Made by a program: the position numbers and the translations under genes. From NCBI GenBank assembly GCA_030152305.1, contig JASKOM010000012.1:1-43532 (forward strand): a DNA stretch of 43,532 bases, given 5' to 3'. How positions within the stretch are numbered: position 1 is the stretch's first letter; each line of letters starts with the position of its first letter. This document shows positions 7,339-16,979 of the stretch, one piece after another. The stretch comes from Campylobacterota bacterium. Lineage in GTDB: Bacteria; Campylobacterota; Campylobacteria; Campylobacterales; Thiovulaceae. Below the pieces are notes generated by a model that saw only the letters and a program-made list of their open reading frames with translations, had not been told where the DNA came from and ran no database searches.

Positions 7339-8528
7339 GATTCAAACAACTCTCTTAAGTATTTATCAATCTCATTATTTTCCTCTATTTCTAAAGGGCT
7401 TTTGATAAGATATTCTATCTTATTCTCATTTAATAATAAGAATCTTTCGGTTGGAGAAAAATAACTTCCGCATATAATTTGAACAATTTTATCATTATTA
7501 TACGAATCTAAAATATCAATAAAATTTATAAACCAGTTATCTTTTAAGACTCTTTTTCCTATTAGTTCTGAACCATTAAAAATTCGTTCTTTGCATGATT
7601 CAACGACTCTAATTTGCTGAATATCAAAACTCTTTTTTTCATCTGATTTTTGCAAACTTTCTATTTTTACATTGTAAATATTTTTGTTCATTTTTAACCA
7701 ACGACTTTCGTATTTACTTGCAACATCGATTTTTATATTTTTTTGAAGTTCAAATTTAATTTGATTTTCATTTAAAAATAGCTCCATTGAAAATTTAAAT
7801 AATTCTTCGCTATCTGTTCTAAGTTCGAAGAAACCGCCAACTTTCAAAACTCGTTTGACCTCATCGAGAAATCTTTTTGATAAAACTCGTCGATGAGGTT
7901 GATCATCCCACGGAACTGGAAAATGCAAATAAATAGCATCAATTTTATTCGATGGCAAAGTTTCGAGAAGTTGTCTTGCATCAAAATCAATAACTCGCAA
8001 ATTATTTAATTTTTTTATTTTGATTTGTTTAAGAACTTGTTCAACGGCTGGTTTATAAATTTCGATACCGATAAAATCGATATTTGGATTTTTTTCAGCA
8101 AGATCTAACAAATGTATGCCACTACCAAAACCGATTTCAATCTGAATATAATTTTTTGAATTGGCGAATTTTTCAACATCATCAATTTCGATTAAATATG
8201 CCCAATCGTTTAAATGTGGCGACGGTTTCGTATTTAAATTCGAACTTAGAACTTCCAAATTCAAAAGTTTTGTAAATTCGTGAATTGCAACATGAACGGG
8301 ATAATTTGGCGAAGGACGAGTGCCTTTTTCACTTTTGATTAAAGTCTGTTCGCCCCGTTTTAAAATTTCCAAAAAGAACTTTTTATCTAGAGCTTCAACA
8401 TGTAATAAAAAACGATTTTGACTTTTCCGCGATTGAAAAAGCTGACCAAATTTAACAAGATTATTTTGAGAATAATTATTTTGTTGATATTTATTTTCGT
8501 TAAATTCTTTTATATAAACATGAGGCAT
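7320..8528 (-). CDS. trmB: tRNA (guanine-N7-)-methyltransferase TrmB, extended Campylobacterota form
   Basis: 402 residues, nearly twice the usual TrmB. The Rossmann SAM site is IEIGFGSG (about 130-137) and the family motif HFPVPWDDQPHRR (about 202-214) holds the catalytic Asp region; a RTDSEE segment follows near 240. About 120 residues precede the catalytic domain and about 130 follow it. Such long versions are the rule in Campylobacterales, so this is not a recent fusion. Product: m7G46 in tRNA. A GAGGA lies 9 bases before the ATG. Two CGATGAGGT words in opposite orientation lie 33 bases apart inside the gene. Confidence 0.92.
   Translation of the reverse strand: MPHVYIKEFNENKYQQNNYSQNNLVKFGQLFQSRKSQNRFLLHVEALDKKFFLEILKRGEQTLIKSEKGTRPSPNYPVHVAIHEFTKLLNLEVLSSNLNTKPSPHLNDWAYLIEIDDVEKFANSKNYIQIEIGFGSGIHLLDLAEKNPNIDFIGIEIYKPAVEQVLKQIKIKKLNNLRVIDFDARQLLETLPSNKIDAIYLHFPVPWDDQPHRRVLSKRFLDEVKRVLKVGGFFELRTDSEELFKFSMELFLNENQIKFELQKNIKIDVASKYESRWLKMNKNIYNVKIESLQKSDEKKSFDIQQIRVVESCKERIFNGSELIGKRVLKDNWFINFIDILDSYNNDKIVQIICGSYFSPTERFLLLNENKIEYLIKSPLEIEENNEIDKYLRELFESCQKIK
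7858..7866 (-). repeat. CGATGAGGT word
   Basis: In trmB, sense orientation, read Asp-Glu-Val. Confidence 0.9.
7891..7899 (+). repeat. CGATGAGGT word
   Basis: In trmB, antisense orientation, inside Gln-Pro-His-Arg; pairs with the copy at 7858. Confidence 0.9.
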
Positions 8529-8530
8529 TT

Positions 8531-9640
8531 TTATTTATCCTCAAAATAAGTGCCGAGCCATTTGACATTTTTGCCATATGGAGAAACGATTTCTTGAACA
8601 TCGCTATTTTTAAAATTACCGTCAAAATCGATAAAAAAGCTATATTTAAAATGCTGATCTCGTGTTGGACGACTTTGAATTCGAGATAAATTTATATGTT
8701 TGTCGCTAAAGCCTTTTAAAAATTTAAATAAAGCTCCAGCTTCGTTATCGTCGTCAAACTTAACGATAATAGAAGTTTTCGTATTAATAACTGATGAATT
8801 ATTATTATTTTGTTCGATGTTATCAAAATCACTTAAAATAATAAAACGAGTTTTATTCGTGTTTGAATCTTCGATATTTTCGAATAATATTGGAATATTA
8901 TAAAGCTTACTTGCAATGCTTGAACAAATTGCTCCACTGTTTGGATCTTTTGATGCTAAATAGGCCGCTTTTGCCGTTGATTCAACAGGAATTAATTCAA
9001 TCTCCGATAAATTATGAGCTTCGAGAAATTTCTCACATTGTTTAAAAGCGATATCTTTCGAATAAACTCGTTCAATATTTTTTAAATTATGACTTAACGA
9101 AACAAGACTATGATGAACAGAAATATAAACTTCGGCAACAATTTTTAAATTGCTTCGTTCAAGTAAATCAAAAGTTTCACCAACGATTCCGTTACTGCTA
9201 TTTTCGATTGGTAAAACACCAAATTTTGCTCGTCCATTTTCAACGGCTGAAACAACATCACGAATTGAATTCAAAGGCAAATAATCGCTAATTGCTCCAA
9301 AACGGCTTTCAGCAACTTGATGAGTAAAACTGCCTTCTGGTCCAAGATAAGCTATTTTTTCAGGTCGTTCAAGATTTCTAGCAACCGAAAAAATCTCAAG
9401 AAAAATAGCTGAAATTCCAGCTTTTGATAACAGACCATTTTCTGATGAATTCAATTCGTCAAGTCGTTTAATAATTTCTATTTCACGGTCAGGTCGATAA
9501 ATTGGTGTTTTATCGCTGTTTTTAATTTCGCCAACTCGTTTAACTAATCGCATTCGATCGTTTAATAGGCTAAGAATTTTATTATCGATGAGATCAATAT
9601 TTCGTCGAACTTCTTTTAATTCATTATTTTGCCAACTCAA
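8531..9640 (-). CDS. pheA: Bifunctional chorismate mutase / prephenate dehydratase (P-protein)
   Basis: 369 residues in three parts. Residues 1-90 are an AroQ-type chorismate mutase helix set (R12, R29, K40 visible). The prephenate dehydratase domain runs from about 95 to 275 (YLGPEGSFTH, VLPIENSSNG, and the catalytic TRF at 264-266). The ACT domain (about 285-369) carries ESRPTR-type residues for phenylalanine feedback. It converts chorismate to phenylpyruvate. The start is TTG with GGAG 8 bases upstream. It ends 2 bases before trmB and heads the minus-strand pheA-trmB-ftsE-ftsX-envC operon. Confidence 0.95.
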   Translation of the reverse strand: MSWQNNELKEVRRNIDLIDNKILSLLNDRMRLVKRVGEIKNSDKTPIYRPDREIEIIKRLDELNSSENGLLSKAGISAIFLEIFSVARNLERPEKIAYLGPEGSFTHQVAESRFGAISDYLPLNSIRDVVSAVENGRAKFGVLPIENSSNGIVGETFDLLERSNLKIVAEVYISVHHSLVSLSHNLKNIERVYSKDIAFKQCEKFLEAHNLSEIELIPVESTAKAAYLASKDPNSGAICSSIASKLYNIPILFENIEDSNTNKTRFIILSDFDNIEQNNNNSSVINTKTSIIVKFDDDNEAGALFKFLKGFSDKHINLSRIQSRPTRDQHFKYSFFIDFDGNFKNSDVQEIVSPYGKNVKWLGTYFEDK

Positions 9641-9841
9641 ATTTTATACTCCAATCTAAAATTAAGATAAATATACAGCATAATTATATTATTGCTAATT
9701 TGATTAAAGAAAAAGATCACAAAACTGTTAAAAATTGTAAATAAATTTATAAAAAAAAAATATTTTTTATTTTATAAACATCGTAATCTTGATTCTGATA
9801 GAATTTTAACTGACACTTATTTTTTAATTAGGATTTTATAT
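9641..9841. promoter_or_regulatory. Divergent promoter region, pheA (-) / argC (+)
   Basis: A 201-base gap between two divergent genes. It is very AT-rich with A- and T-tracts typical of Campylobacterota promoters. A TAGAAT box at 9799-9804 is a candidate -10 for argC. I see no strong terminator, riboswitch fold or leader peptide. Confidence 0.3.
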
Positions 9842-10876
9842 TTGATAAATAAATTTAATATTAATGTTGCAATTGTTGGAGCTAGTGGTTTCACTGGACT
9901 CGAACTAATTAAAATTATTTTGCAACATCCGTTTTTTAAAATTAGCTATCTGGCTACAAGTGAAGGCGGTGGCACAGCTTCTCAACTTCATTCTTCGCTT
10001 TTTGGAATTCTTGATCTTCCTGTTAAAAAAATTAATTTTGACGAAATTGCAAAAACAAGCGAAATCGTTTTTTTAGCACTTCCACATAAAACTGCAATGG
10101 AAACCGTTCGAGAATTAATGAAATTTCCACATATTAAAATTGTTGATTTATCTGCTGATTATCGACTTTCTCACAGTCGTTATATTAAAAGTTATGGCGA
10201 ACATCTTGATTTAGAAAATTTGAATAAAGCTGTTTATGGTTTGCCTGAATTATTTCGAGAACAAATTAAACAAGCTAGATTAATTGCTAATCCAGGTTGT
10301 TATCCAACTGCTTCGATTTTGGCTGTTGCTCCGTTTTTGAAATTTTTAAAAACTGGTGATTCGATAATTATCGATGCAAAAAGTGGAGTTAGTGGAGCTG
10401 GTAAAAAATGCGAAACAAATACTCATTATGTAACGATTAACGAAAATATGTTTGCTTATAATCCGTTGAAACATCGACATGAACCAGAAATCGAAGAAAA
10501 ATTAGAAATCTTCGGTGGCGAATTTCATAAAGTTCATTTTGTTCCTCATCTTGTTCCCGTAACTCGTGGCATGTTAAGTTCTGTTTATTTACGAATCGAT
10601 AATAATTTAGAATTAGAAGATCCAATTAAATATCTTCGAGAATTTTATAAAAATGAGAAATTTATTCGAATTCGTGAAAACCCGCCAACTATGAAAGATG
10701 TTGCAGGAACTAATTTTTGTGATATTTTTGCTCGACGAAATGGCGATTTATTATATGTCGAAAGTGCAATTGATAATTTAATGCGAGGAGCAAGTTCTCA
10801 AGCTGTGTTAAATGCAAACCTCATCGCTGGTTTTGATGAATTCATTGGCATTCCGCAAATAGCAATAGTTCCGTAA
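9842..10876 (+). CDS. argC: N-acetyl-gamma-glutamyl-phosphate reductase
   Basis: 344 residues, the normal length. The NADP-binding loop is VGASGFTGLE (about 12-21), the catalytic cysteine is C153 in ANPGCYPTA, and the family motif HFVPHLVPVTRGM lies near 235. It performs the third step of arginine synthesis, reducing acetylglutamyl phosphate to the semialdehyde. TTG start. It stands apart from other arg genes, as is usual in this phylum. Confidence 0.96.
   Translation: MINKFNINVAIVGASGFTGLELIKIILQHPFFKISYLATSEGGGTASQLHSSLFGILDLPVKKINFDEIAKTSEIVFLALPHKTAMETVRELMKFPHIKIVDLSADYRLSHSRYIKSYGEHLDLENLNKAVYGLPELFREQIKQARLIANPGCYPTASILAVAPFLKFLKTGDSIIIDAKSGVSGAGKKCETNTHYVTINENMFAYNPLKHRHEPEIEEKLEIFGGEFHKVHFVPHLVPVTRGMLSSVYLRIDNNLELEDPIKYLREFYKNEKFIRIRENPPTMKDVAGTNFCDIFARRNGDLLYVESAIDNLMRGASSQAVLNANLIAGFDEFIGIPQIAIVP
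10818..10826 (-). repeat. CGATGAGGT word
   Basis: In argC, antisense, read Asn-Leu-Ile-Ala. Confidence 0.9.
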
Positions 10877-10897
10877 TATTTTATAAAATAAATAATC

Positions 10898-11647
10898 ATG
10901 ATTATTAAAAATGGGTCTATTTTAATAACAGATGTTCATTATCATAAAAATTTTAGAGATAAATATTTTATTGAATTTCTTGATTTAATAGAAAAAAATC
11001 TTCCAACTCAAATTATATTAATGGGTGATATTTTTGATCTTTTATTTGGTGGTGTCGAATATACAGAAAATCAAAATAGAGATATAATCACTCGATTGAA
11101 TTTAATTGGCAATAAAATTGAAATAATTTATCTTGAAGGAAATCATGATTTTAATTTAAAAAGTCTGTTTCCAAATTTAAAAATTATTCCTATTGAACAA
11201 CAGCCTTGTAAATTTATATTTAATAATGATTATAATATTGATGAGGTATTCGAAAAAAAGATTGATATATATTTGGCTCATGGCGATTGGAATATAAATG
11301 GAATGTTTAAATATTATAGAAAAATTATTAGCAATTCTAAGGTTTTAAAAATATTAAATTATATAGATATTATTATAGATAATATGATTATTAAAAATAT
11401 AGAACTTCGTCAAACCAAAAAAAATAAATGCTTTAAAATAAAAGATTTTGTATATTTAATAAATCATAGATTACAATTATTAAATTTAAGCAATGGAATG
11501 TTTTTGGAGGGGCATTTTCATCAAGGTAATAGCTTCGATTTTAAAGAGTTAAAATATATTAATCTGAAGTCGTTTGCTTGTAGTAAAAGTTATTTTATTG
11601 TAAAATCGAAAGGGCATAGTCTCTATTTAGAAGAAAAAAGCTTATAG
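10898..11647 (+). CDS. Metallophosphoesterase, LpxH-like (UDP-2,3-diacylglucosamine pyrophosphatase)
   Basis: 249 residues with the calcineurin-type metal motifs in order: DVH (12-14), GDIFD (43-47), GNHD (81-84), AHGD (near 127) and GHFH (near 206). The spacing fits LpxH, which makes lipid X in lipid A synthesis at the inner membrane. Related Campylobacterota proteins carry this annotation but the substrate is not proven by sequence. It lies 21 bases after argC and 8 bases before cheV, so it may be transcribed with both. Confidence 0.78.
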   Translation: MIIKNGSILITDVHYHKNFRDKYFIEFLDLIEKNLPTQIILMGDIFDLLFGGVEYTENQNRDIITRLNLIGNKIEIIYLEGNHDFNLKSLFPNLKIIPIEQQPCKFIFNNDYNIDEVFEKKIDIYLAHGDWNINGMFKYYRKIISNSKVLKILNYIDIIIDNMIIKNIELRQTKKNKCFKIKDFVYLINHRLQLLNLSNGMFLEGHFHQGNSFDFKELKYINLKSFACSKSYFIVKSKGHSLYLEEKSL

Positions 11648-11655
11648 GAGTTTTA

Positions 11656-12606
11656 ATGGCTAAGAACAAAGATAGCGGTATCAAAGTTGGCTCTAATGAA
11701 ATAGAACTTGTTGATTTCCGAATTGTTAAACTTATTAATGGAAAACCGTATGAGGGAATATACGGTATAAATGTTGCAAAAGTAAGAGAAATTATTCGAA
11801 TGCCGAAATTAACAGAACTTCCAGGAGTTCCAAAATTTATTGAAGGTATTTTTGACTTACGAGGTGTTGTTTTACCAGTTGTAAATTTATCGACTTGGAT
11901 GAATGTAAGTTCTGGCAAAGAATTTGATAAAAAAGTTCGTGTAATTATCGCTGAATTTAATAATATTTTAATCGGTTTTATCGTTCATGAAGCAAAAAGA
12001 ATACGAAGAATAAATTGGAAAGATATAGAACCAGCATCTTTTGCATCGTCAAATACTGATGGAGATCTTGAAAAAAATAAAATTACAGGTGTAACACGAA
12101 TTGAAGATAATGCCGTTTTATTAATATTAGATCTAGAGAGCATCGTTCAAGAATTAGGTTTAGTAAAACCGCCAAGTGATATCGATAAATTAACAAGTGG
12201 TCATGAATTTTCAGGTATGGCATTATTAGTTGATGATAGTGCAACAGCAAGAAGAGCAATGAAAACAGCTCTAGAACATATGGGATTTGATGTCGTTGAA
12301 GCTAATGATGGTCAAGATGGTCTTGAAAAATTAAATGGCTTATATAAAGATATGGGCGATGGAAAATTCAAAAAATCTGTAAAATTAATAGTTTCTGATA
12401 TCGAAATGCCTCGAATGGACGGTTTTCATTTTGCTTCTCAAGTTAAAAAAACTGATAACCTTAAGCATATTCCTATTTTATTTAATTCGTCTATTAGTGG
12501 AGGTTTTAATCAAGAAAAAGGTGCTGAAGCTGGTGGTGATGGTTATTTAGTAAAATTTGATCCAAAGAAATTTTACGAAGAAGTTTCTCGAGTTGTAAAA
12601 AAGTAA
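11656..12606 (+). CDS. cheV: Chemotaxis coupling protein CheV (CheW domain plus receiver)
   Basis: 316 residues: a CheW-like domain (about 15-175, with GIFDLRGVVLPVVNL) and a receiver domain (about 188-316). The receiver has DD at about 196-197, the phospho-acceptor D248 in VSDIEMPRMDG, and a late lysine (YLVKFD). It couples receptors to CheA and its phosphorylation adjusts sensitivity. It is the first gene of cheV-cheA-cheW, the arrangement of Campylobacter and Helicobacter. Clear AGGAG before the ATG. Confidence 0.95.
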   Translation: MAKNKDSGIKVGSNEIELVDFRIVKLINGKPYEGIYGINVAKVREIIRMPKLTELPGVPKFIEGIFDLRGVVLPVVNLSTWMNVSSGKEFDKKVRVIIAEFNNILIGFIVHEAKRIRRINWKDIEPASFASSNTDGDLEKNKITGVTRIEDNAVLLILDLESIVQELGLVKPPSDIDKLTSGHEFSGMALLVDDSATARRAMKTALEHMGFDVVEANDGQDGLEKLNGLYKDMGDGKFKKSVKLIVSDIEMPRMDGFHFASQVKKTDNLKHIPILFNSSISGGFNQEKGAEAGGDGYLVKFDPKKFYEEVSRVVKK

Positions 12607-12622
12607 ATTAGGAGTTTAAATT

Positions 12623-15094
12623 ATGGATGAATTTCAAGAGATATTACATGACTTTTTAGTCGAAGCTTTTGAGTTAATCGAACAGCTTGATCAAGATCTT
12701 GTCGAATTAGAAAATAGACCAGAAGATCTTGAATTATTAAATAGAATATTTAGAGTTGCTCACACTGTAAAAGGTTCAAGTTCGTTTTTAAATTTTGATG
12801 TTTTAACAGAACTTACTCATCATATGGAAGATGTTTTAAATAAAGCCCGAAAAGGTGAATTAAAAATGACTCCTGAAGTAATGGATGTCGTTTTACCTTC
12901 GATTGATATGATGAAAGGTATATTAGGTCAAATTCGCGATACTGGAACAGACCAAAATGGCATTAAAATTCATGAAATAGTTCAAAGATTAGATGTCGTT
13001 TCAAAAGGAGAAGAAGCAGGTTCAACACCCTCAAAAGCAAAAGCAACAGAAAAAACCGCTAATGCAAAGAGTTCTGGATCTGAAAAAGCTCCTGCTGGGG
13101 GAGAGACTAAAAAAGTTTATGTAAATGCATTAGCTGATGAACCTGAAGTAGATTATTCTAAATTAAGCGAAGATGAAGTTGAAGCTGAAATAGAAAGAAT
13201 GATCAAGAAAAAAGCTGAAGCAGATAAAATAAGAAGACAACAAGTTCAAAGTGAATCAGGCATCGAAAAAGGTAAAAGTGCTGATGATGTCGATTTTAAT
13301 ATGTCAGCTACTGAAGATGAATCTCCTTCATCGTCTTCAAAACCTGAACCTGTCGCTCCAAAAGCTCCTGTTACAACTTCACATTCGTCAGCATCCGAAG
13401 AAAAAACAGTTCCAACAAAAGCTATCGAAAAAAATGCTGATAAAGGTGAAGATGCCCAAAAATCAGGAAATAGCACAACTGAACAAACTATTCGAGTTGA
13501 TGTAAAACGACTTGATCATCTTATGAACCTCATCGGGGAATTAGTTCTTGGCAAAAATAGATTAATGAAAATTAATGACGATGTCGAAGAACGATATGAA
13601 GGTGAAGAATTCTTAGAAGAATTAAATCAAGTTGTTTCGATGATTTCGTTAGTTACGACAGATTTACAAATTGCTGTTATGAAAACTCGTATGTTGCCTA
13701 TCGGTAAAGTATTTAATAAATTCCCACGAATGATTCGAGATTTATCACGAGAATTAAATAAAAAAATCGAACTTGAAATCGAAGGTGAAGAAACAGAACT
13801 CGATAAATCAATTGTTGAAGAAATAGGCGATCCACTTGTTCATATCGTTAGAAATTCATGCGATCACGGTATCGAAACACCAGATGTTAGAGCGAAAAAA
13901 GGGAAACCTGATGGTGGAAAAATTATTCTTAAAGCTTATAACGAAGGTAATCATATTGTCGTTCAAATCACAGATGACGGTAAAGGCTTAAATCCTGAAT
14001 TCTTAAAACAAAACAGTGTTGAAAAAGGTGTTATCACTCAAAAAGAGGCTGATAACATGAGCGAACGAGAAGCATATGGTTTAATTTTTAGACCTGGATT
14101 TTCAACAGCAGCCAAAGTAACCAATGTCTCTGGTCGAGGTGTTGGAATGGATGTCGTTAAAACAAATATCGAAAAACTAAACGGTATTATTGATATCGAT
14201 AGTGAAATTGATGCTTATACAACTATTAAATTAAAAATTCCATTGACACTTGCAATTATTCAAGCATTGTTAGTCGGTGTTCAAGAAGAATATTATGCAA
14301 TTCCACTAGCTTCAGTTCTAGAAACAGTTAGAATTACTTCAGATGAAATTTATACAGTAGAAAATAGACAAGTTTTAAGATTAAGAGATGATGTATTATC
14401 GCTTGTTCATTTAGCTGATATTTTTGATGTTAAACGAGTATTCGAAAGTCATGATCATACTTATGTTGTTGTTTTAGGTCTTGCCGAATCAAAAATAGGT
14501 GTAATCGTTGATTCACTTGTTGGACAAGAAGAAATCGTTATTAAAAATTTAGGTGAATATCTAAAAGGTATGGACGGAATCGCAGGAGCAACAATTCGAG
14601 GTGATGGTGGTGTTACATTAATTGTTGATGTTGCCGCAATTATGCATATGGCAAAAGGTATAAAATCTCAAGCCGTAGTTAGCGAATCAGCATCTTCAAA
14701 AACAAAAAGTAGTCCAAGTGATTACACAGTTATGATTGTCGATGATAGCAAAACTGATAGAAAAATTATGAGAAGTGCATTGAAACCATTAGATATTAAT
14801 GTAATCGAAGCTTCTGACGGTGTCGATGCTTTAACGAAATTAAAAAGTGGTGAATATGATGTTGACGGTATGCTTGTTGATATCGAAATGCCACGAATGG
14901 ATGGATATACTCTTGCAACAGAAATCAGAAAATATAATAAATATAAAAATCTTCCACTTATTGCCGTTACATCTAGAAATAGCAAAAGCGATCGCATGAG
15001 AGGTGTCGAAGCTGGAATGAACGAATATATTACAAAACCATATTCAGCTGAATATATCGCAAATGTCGTAAGACGAAATATTGGATTGGAGTAA
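12623..15094 (+). CDS. cheA: Chemotaxis histidine kinase CheA with C-terminal receiver (CheAY)
   Basis: 823 residues. Order: Hpt domain with H47 (RVAHTVKG); an acidic, low-complexity linker of about 150 residues; the dimerisation domain from about 293 (RLDHLMNLIGELVLGKNRL); the HATPase domain with N-box HIVRNSCDHGI near 412 and G-boxes DDGKGL and GRGVGMD; a CheW-like P5 domain; and a receiver (about 700-823) with D753 in VDIEMPRMDG and a final KPY. The fused receiver is typical of Campylobacterota and probably acts as a phosphate sink. The linker lacks an obvious P2. 16 bases after cheV, 2 bases before cheW. Confidence 0.96.
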   Translation: MDEFQEILHDFLVEAFELIEQLDQDLVELENRPEDLELLNRIFRVAHTVKGSSSFLNFDVLTELTHHMEDVLNKARKGELKMTPEVMDVVLPSIDMMKGILGQIRDTGTDQNGIKIHEIVQRLDVVSKGEEAGSTPSKAKATEKTANAKSSGSEKAPAGGETKKVYVNALADEPEVDYSKLSEDEVEAEIERMIKKKAEADKIRRQQVQSESGIEKGKSADDVDFNMSATEDESPSSSSKPEPVAPKAPVTTSHSSASEEKTVPTKAIEKNADKGEDAQKSGNSTTEQTIRVDVKRLDHLMNLIGELVLGKNRLMKINDDVEERYEGEEFLEELNQVVSMISLVTTDLQIAVMKTRMLPIGKVFNKFPRMIRDLSRELNKKIELEIEGEETELDKSIVEEIGDPLVHIVRNSCDHGIETPDVRAKKGKPDGGKIILKAYNEGNHIVVQITDDGKGLNPEFLKQNSVEKGVITQKEADNMSEREAYGLIFRPGFSTAAKVTNVSGRGVGMDVVKTNIEKLNGIIDIDSEIDAYTTIKLKIPLTLAIIQALLVGVQEEYYAIPLASVLETVRITSDEIYTVENRQVLRLRDDVLSLVHLADIFDVKRVFESHDHTYVVVLGLAESKIGVIVDSLVGQEEIVIKNLGEYLKGMDGIAGATIRGDGGVTLIVDVAAIMHMAKGIKSQAVVSESASSKTKSSPSDYTVMIVDDSKTDRKIMRSALKPLDINVIEASDGVDALTKLKSGEYDVDGMLVDIEMPRMDGYTLATEIRKYNKYKNLPLIAVTSRNSKSDRMRGVEAGMNEYITKPYSAEYIANVVRRNIGLE
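13527..13535 (-). repeat. CGATGAGGT word
   Basis: In cheA, antisense, inside Met-Asn-Leu-Ile-Gly. Confidence 0.9.
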
Positions 15095-15096
15095 AA

Positions 15097-15594
15097 ATGA
15101 GTAATAAACTTCAAGAAGTTGTTAGTAAGCAAAAAAAACAGCAAATGAAACCTTCAGAAGGTAGTGCTGATGATATTCTTCAACTTGTTAGTTTTGTTGT
15201 TGGTGAAGAGGAATATGCAATTCCAATTTTAACAATTCAAGAAATTATTAAACCGATTGATCACACTCGTGTGCCTCGAACACCTGCTCATGTTCTTGGA
15301 GTATTCAACCTTCGAGGTAGTGTTATTCCATTAATTGACTTAAGAATTAAATTCGGTGTGCCAGTTACAAATAAAAGTGAAGATATGAGATATATCGTTT
15401 TAAAAGACGGCAATGACACAGCAGGTTTTGTAATAGACCGATTAAATCAAGCTATGAGAATTCGCAAAAAAAATATCGATCCAGCACCAGAAGCCGTAGT
15501 CGGAGACAAAAGCTTAATTGACGGTGTTGGCAAACAAGACGATAAAATTATTACAATACTTCGTGTATCAAAACTTCTCGAAAGAGATTTTTAA
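15097..15594 (+). CDS. cheW: Chemotaxis coupling protein CheW
   Basis: 165 residues, a single CheW domain (VVGEEEYAIPI at about 34, NLRGSVIPLIDLR near 70). It bridges receptors and CheA in the membrane array. It begins 2 bases after the cheA stop, with GGAG overlapping the cheA end. A hairpin lies just downstream. Confidence 0.95.
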   Translation: MSNKLQEVVSKQKKQQMKPSEGSADDILQLVSFVVGEEEYAIPILTIQEIIKPIDHTRVPRTPAHVLGVFNLRGSVIPLIDLRIKFGVPVTNKSEDMRYIVLKDGNDTAGFVIDRLNQAMRIRKKNIDPAPEAVVGDKSLIDGVGKQDDKIITILRVSKLLERDF

Positions 15595-15613
15595 TCTACA
15601 TAAAAATTACCAA

Positions 15614-15631
15614 TCGCCCATAAAAGGGCGA
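15614..15631 (+). terminator. Hairpin after cheW, possible weak terminator
   Basis: TCGCCC (15614-15619) pairs with GGGCGA (15626-15631) over a 6-base loop, the only GC-rich stem in this gap. The T-run after it is weak and interrupted (CACATACATTTTAAT), so termination may be partial. Confidence 0.5.
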
Positions 15632-15714
15632 CACATACATTTTAATACTTTCACAATAAATAAATTATTTATTAATATTTTATAAATAATTAACAGATCG
15701 GAACTATCTCAAAT

Positions 15715-16881
15715 ATGAAAATTACAGTTGTTGGAACTGGTTATGTTGGACTTTCAAACGGAATTTTATTAGCTCAACATCATGAAGTTTTTGCTTTAGA
15801 TATTGCAAAATGGCGAATTGATTTATTAAATAATGGCAAAATCCCAATTGAAGATCATGAAATGGAACGATTTTTTCACGAAAAACATTTGAGATTTCAT
15901 GCAACATTAAATAAAGAAGAAGCATATTCTCAAACAGACTTAGTAATTATTGCAACACCTACAGATTATGATCCTGTAACAAACCAATTTGATACCTCAT
16001 CAGTTGATGCAACAATTCAAGATGCTTTAAAATTTATAAATAAAAATGTTTATATCGTGATAAAATCAACATTACCAGTTGGTTACACAGCAAAAAAACA
16101 AAAAGAATTAAACACAGATAAAATTATTTTTTCTCCAGAATTTTTACGAGAAGGAAAAGCTTTAACGGATAATTTAAGACCAAGTCGAATAATTGTTGGA
16201 GATAAAAATTATGGAGGAAAATTATTTGCAGATTTAATGCTTGAAAGTGCAGAAATAACAGCTCCAGTGTTATTAACAGATTCAACAGAAGCCGAAGCAA
16301 TAAAACTTTTTTCAAATACTTATCTTGCAATGAGAGTTGCTTTTTTTAATGAATTAGATAGTTATTCACAAGTTCATAACTTAAACACAAAATCGATTAT
16401 CGAAGGTGTATCGCTCGATCCTCGAATTGGTGCAGGTTACAATAATCCATCTTTTGGTTATGGTGGCTATTGTCTTCCAAAAGATACAAAGCAATTAATG
16501 GCAAATTATAAAGATGTTCCTCATAATTTAATTAGTGCAATCGTTGAATCGAATACAACTAGAAAAGATTTTATCGCTGAATCAATTTTGAAATTTAATC
16601 CAAAAATTGTTGGAGTTTATAGACTAACTATGAAAAGCGGTTCTGATAATTTTCGTTCATCATCAATTCAAGGAATCATGAAACGATTAAAAGCAAAAGG
16701 AATCGAAATCATAATTTATGAACCAATTCTCAAAGAAGACCATTTTTTTAATTCTAGAGTTATAAAAAATATAAACGAATTTAAAAAATTAAGCGATGTA
16801 ATAATTGCTAATCGAAAATCAACAAATTTAGATGATGTAGAAAATAAAGTTTATACAAGAGATTTATTTGGCGATTCGTAA
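15715..16881 (+). CDS. ugd: UDP-glucose 6-dehydrogenase
   Basis: 388 residues, the short bacterial form. The NAD loop is [11 protein letters not shown] (about 5-15), with IIATPTDYD (about 79-87) and catalytic C253 in GGYCLPKDT. It oxidises UDP-glucose to UDP-glucuronate for surface polysaccharide. It has its own 120-base upstream gap and no polysaccharide genes beside it. Related UDP-sugar dehydrogenases cannot be excluded, but the length and motifs fit Ugd best. Confidence 0.88.
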   Translation: MKITVVGTGYVGLSNGILLAQHHEVFALDIAKWRIDLLNNGKIPIEDHEMERFFHEKHLRFHATLNKEEAYSQTDLVIIATPTDYDPVTNQFDTSSVDATIQDALKFINKNVYIVIKSTLPVGYTAKKQKELNTDKIIFSPEFLREGKALTDNLRPSRIIVGDKNYGGKLFADLMLESAEITAPVLLTDSTEAEAIKLFSNTYLAMRVAFFNELDSYSQVHNLNTKSIIEGVSLDPRIGAGYNNPSFGYGGYCLPKDTKQLMANYKDVPHNLISAIVESNTTRKDFIAESILKFNPKIVGVYRLTMKSGSDNFRSSSIQGIMKRLKAKGIEIIIYEPILKEDHFFNSRVIKNINEFKKLSDVIIANRKSTNLDDVENKVYTRDLFGDS

Positions 16882-16979
16882 AAAGATTCTTAAGAAAAAA
16901 ATTAAAAACAATAAATATATATAATCAAAGTTTATCAAAGTTATAATTTTCCAAAATAAAAAAATAGGAATATGTAATT

